Below are positions 58,183 through 64,000 of a stretch of DNA of 64,000 bases, in pieces. Below the pieces are notes generated by a model. It was not told the origin of the DNA and searched no databases. It was given only the letters and a program-made list of their open reading frames with translations. Numbering within the stretch: position 1 is the first letter of the stretch; every line of letters begins with the position of its first letter. Both the position numbers and the translations under genes were made by a program. This DNA comes from Tetrapisispora phaffii CBS 4417 (lineage: Eukaryota > Ascomycota > Saccharomycetes > Saccharomycetales > Saccharomycetaceae). The stretch is from contig NC_016520.1 in the NCBI RefSeq assembly GCF_000236905.1, positions 558,001-622,000 on the forward strand, read 5' to 3'.

Positions 58183-60708
58183 TTATGCAGTAGAAGTAAT
58201 TGTGAGGTTCTTCTGGACTTTTATTGTTCTCATTTGGTCTAAGTCAAACCATGTCAGTATCACTTTTCTGTCGGTTATTAGATCAGAGATGTTAGCAATT
58301 TCGTATTTACAGTATTTGATCTCACCTGAGGACATATTACCAAATCTGAATGTTTTGCCATCATTTATGTGAACAACGATATTTTGAAATTTCTTTCTAT
58401 GCAGATCGTCAATGAAGTAATCCATTGACCTTTCTAAGGTCTTCAGACTCATGATCTGTACCTGGCAAGAAAAATCAATTTCTAATCTTTCTTCATATTT
58501 TTTAGCTAATCCATCTCTTCCTATCGAAGATGCATCATTTGCTAATATCAATACGTTCCTGGCAGAATTAGAAAGTCTCTCAGATTCGTGATCATCAGAT
58601 GGAAGATCAAAATGATTAGCAGAGAGAAGTTTACACGAGGTTTCCAATGCTTTTAATATAATCTTATCATTATCTGAGAAAATCTCCTCATTGGTTATCT
58701 CCAGTTCTTCTATTATCTCCCGCCAGCCACACCATTCATTATTTATTAGACCTATATATTTGCCGGCTTCACTGATAATACCATCACCATCTTGTCCTAA
58801 GATTACCAATCCAAATTTATCGTCCGCATTCAACTTCGATAAAATGCCGTTTAGCATTTCAGTGAGCCGTTTCTTGTATTCAGTGATATCTCCTTTTGTA
58901 GAGACATTAATACAGACTATCAACTGAAGAGTTGTGTCATTATAATTCACAAGCCACTCCTTCCTCGCATCACCTCTAGCTTTAAGTTCAACCAAGTTTT
59001 TCTGTAAATCTTGCGATAATATGTCGAGGGCATTATGTGTTATAAATTGAGGTGGGATTTCTATGTGCTTTCCAGCATTTTCAATATAATATTTCCATTT
59101 GAGAGCAGTAGGGTTGATTTCATCTGTTAATGATTCACTATTACTGTTATTATTATTACTGCTATTACTATTACTATTATTACATCCTTCATCAAAACAA
59201 AAATATATTTCTGGTACCGAAGTACTCATTAGATCCATGATGACAGTGTCGTGATTTAACATTTTAGCCTGGAAAATCTGAGAAACAGGTAACTTACCTG
59301 ACACTTTCATTTCAAAGTTATCAAATAAGATCAAATATTTAGTAAAATAGAGTACTGTAATCTTTGAATTCCAATTTTCTCCATCTTTAGAATATTTGAC
59401 CTTATCAAACATAAGAAGTTCGCCATATGTTTCACGGAGATTTAATTGAGCTGTCACTTGCTTAACAATATCATCTTTTAGCTCATTAGTTGCCTCATCA
59501 CTATATAGTATGTCTTCTTCTTCACTATCACCGAGGCTATCATTAAATTGTAACTTTAATTTGAAATTATCTGGAGTTTCAATTAGTTTTAAATCTACGT
59601 CTTTTTCTTGTCTGTCCTCAGTAATATCGAGAAGTTGATAGGTAGAAGGGTCTTCTGAATAATCTTTTATGACGCCTTTGATTAGATTAAACATAAATTG
59701 AGTGTCATCAGTGCCAGTTAGAATAGAGTTTCTCACAGTAGAATTAGCACTGATAAAACCATTAGTTGTAATATCGGCGGTTTGAATTAATTGATCATAT
59801 GGAGTCTGTAGTGAAATTGAATTATTAGTAGGTGTTGTTGGATTTAACCATTGCTTTTTAATAGAAGTAGTAGACATTGGTACATTAAATGTTGGTGATT
59901 CTGCTATCAATGAATTCGAAACTAGTTTCTCCATAACATCTTCATCTTTTGGTAGAGAAGCTTCTAAACAAAAAGAACACTGAGGTGTTTTAGTTGATTT
60001 GCTGGTACTTGTAAAAACAGAGTTATAACATTCGTAATGAGAAACATGACCACAATCAAGTTCAATAACCTTTTCTCCGTTAAGCTTTAAACTCATACAC
60101 TCTTCACAAATCGAACAATTTTGGACCTTAACAGCTTCAGAACGATTGGAAAAATTCCTACTACTACTTCTCTTAGCATTGAGTAAAAGAGTTGGTGATT
60201 CATCGGACATGAATTGGAGATCATCATCACCACCTATCACCATTTGATCAACACTTGTTATTTTTGTAGGCTCAAATAATCCTTTCAGTAAATTGCTATT
60301 CAATGGAGTAATGCCTTCGATTTTTTTACTGTTAGTAGTAAACATTAATGGTATTGGTGACAATAAGTTAACTGATTGCTGTGGTTGTGGACTAGATGTC
60401 AATGGGTTATATTTTTTTATTGACTTTTTTTTATTTGTCGATAAGTCGATTTTAAAGTCATTATTCAACTTTAAGGGAGGAGGTTTGTTAAGTTTCTTTG
60501 ATTTTACACTTGAAGGTGGTGTTAATGGTTTTGGCGTTGTTATTTTATTCAAATTTTTATTAGGAGATTTTCTAATTACCTTTCCTGAAAGGCCCTTCAT
60601 GAACTTTTGCTTATTAGAGCCAAAGACATCATGATGTATACTTGGAGGTGTATGCAAAACTTTTTCAGAGTTATTGGAAGCTCTACTTGGAGTTCTTAAA
60701 ATATTCAT
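58183..60708 (-). CDS. FAR1: Far1, CDK inhibitor and polarity scaffold of the pheromone response
   Basis: Arrests the cell cycle in G1 by inhibiting Cln-Cdc28 and links G-beta-gamma to Cdc24 for polarised growth. The 841-residue protein is close to the S. cerevisiae length of 830. It has a basic N-terminus and a RING-type domain at about 197-245 (CSICEEC, DCGHVSHYEC, CSFC). A PH-like region lies at about 436-506, and a C-terminal region beginning about 590 resembles a von Willebrand A fold (LIVCINVSTKGD). Several SP/TP sites lie in the N-terminal 120 residues. Synteny with YJL157C, next to the PIR genes, supports it. Three exact TGAAACA elements upstream fit pheromone induction. Confidence 0.92.
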   Translation of the reverse strand: MNILRTPSRASNNSEKVLHTPPSIHHDVFGSNKQKFMKGLSGKVIRKSPNKNLNKITTPKPLTPPSSVKSKKLNKPPPLKLNNDFKIDLSTNKKKSIKKYNPLTSSPQPQQSVNLLSPIPLMFTTNSKKIEGITPLNSNLLKGLFEPTKITSVDQMVIGGDDDLQFMSDESPTLLLNAKRSSSRNFSNRSEAVKVQNCSICEECMSLKLNGEKVIELDCGHVSHYECYNSVFTSTSKSTKTPQCSFCLEASLPKDEDVMEKLVSNSLIAESPTFNVPMSTTSIKKQWLNPTTPTNNSISLQTPYDQLIQTADITTNGFISANSTVRNSILTGTDDTQFMFNLIKGVIKDYSEDPSTYQLLDITEDRQEKDVDLKLIETPDNFKLKLQFNDSLGDSEEEDILYSDEATNELKDDIVKQVTAQLNLRETYGELLMFDKVKYSKDGENWNSKITVLYFTKYLILFDNFEMKVSGKLPVSQIFQAKMLNHDTVIMDLMSTSVPEIYFCFDEGCNNSNSNSSNNNNSNSESLTDEINPTALKWKYYIENAGKHIEIPPQFITHNALDILSQDLQKNLVELKARGDARKEWLVNYNDTTLQLIVCINVSTKGDITEYKKRLTEMLNGILSKLNADDKFGLVILGQDGDGIISEAGKYIGLINNEWCGWREIIEELEITNEEIFSDNDKIILKALETSCKLLSANHFDLPSDDHESERLSNSARNVLILANDASSIGRDGLAKKYEERLEIDFSCQVQIMSLKTLERSMDYFIDDLHRKKFQNIVVHINDGKTFRFGNMSSGEIKYCKYEIANISDLITDRKVILTWFDLDQMRTIKVQKNLTITSTA

Positions 60709-61727
60709 TATGAAAAAATTTGGCTTCTTGTTTGGTTACTCTAGTATGTATCTATCGATATCATATCTCATTTTGAAGTATTACTGGCTATCAGATTACC
60801 TCTTGCCTTTTATATTTCAAGGCATTAACTCATTTATATATTAGACTTATGAAGCTAAACGAAAATCGCAGCAATTTCTTATCTGGGAAGTATTAATATA
60901 ACCCGTGAAACAATGGAAATCTCTACTATCCTTTCATTTTGCGGTGCACTAAAAGAGATGAGTTATTAAAACATTAAAATAACATTTCAGTTTACTAGTG
61001 TCATTAAGTCAATAGTTTATAATTATACTCTATATTGTTACAATGGTCGCCTTATGCATGTATATTCTTTCATATCCGAAACTATAACTTTTCCTAATGG
61101 GACAATATTTTGACAAATCTGAAACATGGAAAATACATATAAGGAAAAAACTATATATATTTGAAACATTATAAAGAAAAGAAGGCACCCAACTAGATGG
61201 TTACCTGGTAGGAAAATATTAACATATTCCTATGACTGTCGAAATGCTTGTTAATTGATTGCAACGGTTGCGTAAATTTACTAATTGGTTTCATATAAAG
61301 TATACTGCTCTTATGTAGGTAAATGTGTTATATACGAGCGTAGTTAGACGAATTGGAATAAATGGAAGATTTTATATAGTCGAAGGCAAGCATGTTGTCC
61401 GTATGTTGTCTATACATCTAAATCTCTTTATGAATATCTTCCTCTTGTGTGCTGGCAAAGGATTTTAATTATCAAAGGTTTAAATACATTTTTTATGATA
61501 TCAGAACACATTATATTAACCAACAATATCCAGTATTATTATGTTATTTGACTTCAACAACACGACAAGCATCATAGAATATTATTATATACTTTTGTGT
61601 ATTTACTAGTAAAAAGTTTCATCGTTGTATTTTTAATGGGTGCAGTAATTTGGACAAGGTCCTTTATATTAAGTAAACCATTGCTTTTTTTCAATCAACG
61701 ATTGCAGATTAACGAAGAAAAAAATCC
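60709..61727 (-). other. Promoter region of FAR1
   Basis: About 1 kb between FAR1 and the FBP26 stop. It holds three exact TGAAACA elements and an Mcm1-like box. SSY5 (YJL156C), which lies here in S. cerevisiae, is absent; the open frame at 61597-61803 overlaps the FBP26 end and is not credible. Confidence 0.65.
60906..61168 (+). promoter_or_regulatory. Pheromone response element cluster of FAR1
   Basis: TGAAACA occurs exactly at 60906-60912, 61120-61126 and 61162-61168. An Mcm1-like TTTCCTAATGGGA lies at 61090-61102 beside the second. Ste12 induces FAR1 in S. cerevisiae, and Mcm1 contributes to its G2/M expression, so the combination is expected. Confidence 0.6.
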
Positions 61728-63086
61728 TTATTTATCACCAGCGATAGAAGTGATAATGTCCCGAACGGATGCTTTGCTAGCTGTTACTGATTCTCCCAAT
61801 TGACTTGTACCCTTCTCTTTGTATGTGCTAACTGCAGGAATATTTGCTTTTATTTTTGTTATCTTCGTTCCATAAGCTCTAGGCTCTAATTTCAATAATG
61901 TATGTAAAGGAATTGACATCCATGGAGATTCCTCCTGTGGAACATTCATATAATAGGCATATATACATCTTAAAACTGCTTGATGTGTAATGATTAATAT
62001 ATTATCTTGCCTCTCCAGTTCCATTATAATAGGCTCTAATCTAATCACAACATCTCTATATGATTCACCACCTCTATATCTATATTCATATTTGTCGTCA
62101 TCTCTAGCTTTAAAATCATCCGGATATTTATCTTCTATCTCTTCATAAGTCATACCATCACATATACCAGCATCCAATTCATCCAATGCCTTCCACTGCA
62201 ATTTCTTGTATGCTAAATATTGTGCAGTCTCATGAGTTCTCTTTAGTGTCGATGTCCATACTGTTAAATTTGCATCTCCTGCATTAGCTGTAACTAACTC
62301 TGGTAATTTCTGAGCATACTTAAGTCCTCTCTCTGATAAACACGAATCCCCTCCAATTTTTTGTTCCACATTGTACACAGATTCCCCATGTCTGGATAAA
62401 TATATGCACCGAGGCTTCAAATGTAAATTCATGACATAAAATGCTATTCTACTTTCTGAATATGTCTTTATCCTATTAATAATTGCCTCTTGTGCACCGT
62501 TAACCAGTTTTATAAAGGTTAAATCCCCGTCAAGTTCAGAAGTCATGGTTTCATAATTCTTTTCATATTTTTGTAATTTTAATAGTATATTTTTAATAGC
62601 CATTTCTGGATCCTGTTCTGAATAATCTGGTGAAACCTTTCTAACTTCATTGATGTTACGTAATATAAAGCTTTCATCATCAGAATAACTTTCGATAAAC
62701 ATAGGTTCAATTTTATTAGCTTTCAATATTTCACAAATACCGGCTCTTCTCTCTCTAGTTGAATTGGTAGCATCCAATACAGCCACTACACCATCTTCTT
62801 CGCTAAACCATTTTAAAATATCTTTGATAGCATTATTTTCTGCTTGCTTCCTTATGACAAAATAATTATCATTGTCCATATCAAAAAAGTCTGGTGTTGG
62901 TTTCAGGGCACCTGCCTCTCTCCTATATTGACCAACATTGAACGATTTTGCATTTACCGATATCCATGATAGAAATCTTATAATCTTTTGGGCAATAAAT
63001 GATTTACCCCTGGCAGGTAAACCTACCATGACAACACAAATTCTAGCATCCTCTGCACTTGTGATAGTTCGAACTGATTTAGGCAT
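61728..63086 (-). CDS. FBP26: Fbp26, fructose-2,6-bisphosphatase
   Basis: Bifunctional-type enzyme that degrades fructose 2,6-bisphosphate, the glycolytic activator. The 452-residue protein has exactly the S. cerevisiae length. The N-terminal kinase-like domain carries the P-loop GLPARGKS (22-29) and the VLDATNSTRERR segment. The C-terminal phosphatase domain has the histidine-phosphatase motif LSRHGESVYN at about 231, GGDSCLSERG, and the second catalytic region ITHQAVLRCIYAY at about 365. The S. cerevisiae enzyme is known to have only phosphatase activity; kinase status cannot be judged from motifs alone. Corresponds to YJL155C. Confidence 0.95.
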   Translation of the reverse strand: MPKSVRTITSAEDARICVVMVGLPARGKSFIAQKIIRFLSWISVNAKSFNVGQYRREAGALKPTPDFFDMDNDNYFVIRKQAENNAIKDILKWFSEEDGVVAVLDATNSTRERRAGICEILKANKIEPMFIESYSDDESFILRNINEVRKVSPDYSEQDPEMAIKNILLKLQKYEKNYETMTSELDGDLTFIKLVNGAQEAIINRIKTYSESRIAFYVMNLHLKPRCIYLSRHGESVYNVEQKIGGDSCLSERGLKYAQKLPELVTANAGDANLTVWTSTLKRTHETAQYLAYKKLQWKALDELDAGICDGMTYEEIEDKYPDDFKARDDDKYEYRYRGGESYRDVVIRLEPIIMELERQDNILIITHQAVLRCIYAYYMNVPQEESPWMSIPLHTLLKLEPRAYGTKITKIKANIPAVSTYKEKGTSQLGESVTASKASVRDIITSIAGDK

Positions 63087-63771
63087 TTTTGTTTTCCAAT
63101 TTGAACCTTATAATATTTTATTCCTCTTGACTAAAAATTCTTAAATGCAATATAATAATTTAAATGTGTTCTGAACTATTAAATCAAAGAATATCAAAGT
63201 TGTGACTTCTTATGTAAAGTAAACTCCTTATGAAACAGACTAAGTTAACCCAATTTCTTATTGTTAGCGGTAATTTAACTAATAGTGATACTATATGGTT
63301 TCTAAGTGACAGTTTTGTGATGAATAATAACTCTCGACTAAGTAGTTATATGATAAAAAAGGAAAAAAGAAATTATGCAGGTTGTAGATTAAATAGACAA
63401 AAATAAACTAGTATTAATAATGATTATTTGATACTTGCAGCACAAATAAATTAAATTTGATCTATGTTATCAAATATGGTGTGGACGGTATTCAATTTAA
63501 CTTTTCTACTCTTTCTGTGTTTCAATTTGTCATATAATTTAATGATGTTATCACAAGTTCCTTTCCTATGCAGTTTTAATTCTTATAATTGTCTTTTATA
63601 AAAACATCCCTTTACGCCGAGAGTTCCTCATTTCTTAATGTGTTGTCTTCAATTTAATATCATTGAACGTCACGTGATTTTGATCAAACTAGCGGCACTA
63701 AATATGTTAATTTATATAATAATTAATATAACCATCAAACTTCGTTTAGAGAAGGTATTATTAATTAACAG
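63087..63771 (-). other. Promoter region of FBP26
   Basis: About 685 bp between FBP26 and the next gene, both on the minus strand. A CACGTG box lies at 63671-63676 within GTCACGTGAT. No gene seen. Confidence 0.55.
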
Positions 63772-64000
63772 TTAAATGTTTATAGAATTATAAGATTTAT
63801 TTGTTTGTTTCTGAGATTCAATGTATTTTAATATCCTCGTAAACTGACTAATTGGGATATATATTTTGTCCTGGATTGATAATTCTTTAACAGGTTTAAT
63901 ATTATTGTGGTCAATGTGCTTGTTATTATTATTCACATCGTCGGAACTATTTACATCATTAATCGACGTAATTGGAATGTAGGAATTCCCAATACCCATA
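63772..64000 (-). CDS. C-terminal end of a gene running in from the right, possibly Vps35
   Basis: The frame is open to the window edge, so only the last 75 or so residues are visible. They comprise an Asn/Asp-rich stretch and then KELSIQDKIYIPISQFTRIL, KYIESQKQTNKSYNSINI and a stop. In S. cerevisiae the gene after FBP26 in the same orientation is VPS35 (YJL154C), the retromer cargo subunit. The FTRILKYIESQK helix loosely resembles the C-terminal helix of Vps35 proteins. The match is weak, so this is a synteny-based guess; the start is outside the window. Confidence 0.45.
   Translation of the reverse strand, partial: MGIGNSYIPITSINDVNSSDDVNNNNKHIDHNNIKPVKELSIQDKIYIPISQFTRILKYIESQKQTNKSYNSINI

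Overview
The window is nuclear DNA of a budding yeast of the family Saccharomycetaceae, probably a lineage that diverged soon after the whole-genome duplication (Vanderwaltozyma, Tetrapisispora, Kazachstania or Naumovozyma are candidates; the sequence does not decide). The evidence is AT-rich intergenic DNA, yeast splice signals (GTATGT and TACTAAC) in ribosomal protein genes, and gene content. In S. cerevisiae terms the order interleaves two duplicated regions, one on chromosome X left (YJL191W to YJL155C) and one on chromosome XI left (YKL178C to YKL163W), plus SYP1 (YCR030C). Many genes of the presumed ancestral order are missing, as expected from gene loss after duplication. No mobile element, rRNA, tRNA or CRISPR array was recognised. 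Gene names rest on recognised protein motifs and synteny, not on database searches.

Layout. 1-3480: RPS14 (last exon), RPS22 and RPL39 (two exons). 4516-12812: SWE1, SYP1 and GON7. 12813-20117: an RBH1-like gene, ATP12 and SWI3. 20925-27216: KRE9, STE3, ASG7 and SET2. 28351-39502: ZRT3, SNU114, EBP2 and NNK1. 39703-50294: a HAL5/KKQ8 kinase, a YJL163C-like transporter, MCD4 and JJJ2. 50788-57027: three PIR cell-wall genes. 58183-63086: FAR1 and FBP26. 63772-64000: the C-terminal end of a gene that may be VPS35.

Themes. STE3, ASG7 and FAR1 act in mating, and their upstream regions carry recognisable cell-type and pheromone sites: an alpha2/Mcm1 operator before ASG7, an alpha1/Mcm1-like site before STE3, and TGAAACA elements before all three. 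STE3 and ASG7, whose products together switch off pheromone signalling in S. cerevisiae zygotes, are neighbours here. KRE9, MCD4 and the PIR genes act in cell-wall or GPI-anchor assembly. SWE1, the RBH1-like gene and PIR3 have MBF/SBF-type motifs upstream. EBP2 has RRPE and PAC motifs, and NNK1 has a GATAAG cluster.

Several open reading frames that extend to a TTG codon were trimmed to the first credible ATG (SWE1, RBH1-like, ASG7, ZRT3, NNK1). No clearly new biological system was found. The best leads are the STE3-ASG7 adjacency with its paired regulatory sites, the nearly identical inverted PIR genes, several long perfect inverted repeats, and a structured GC-richer island between RPS22 and RPL39.
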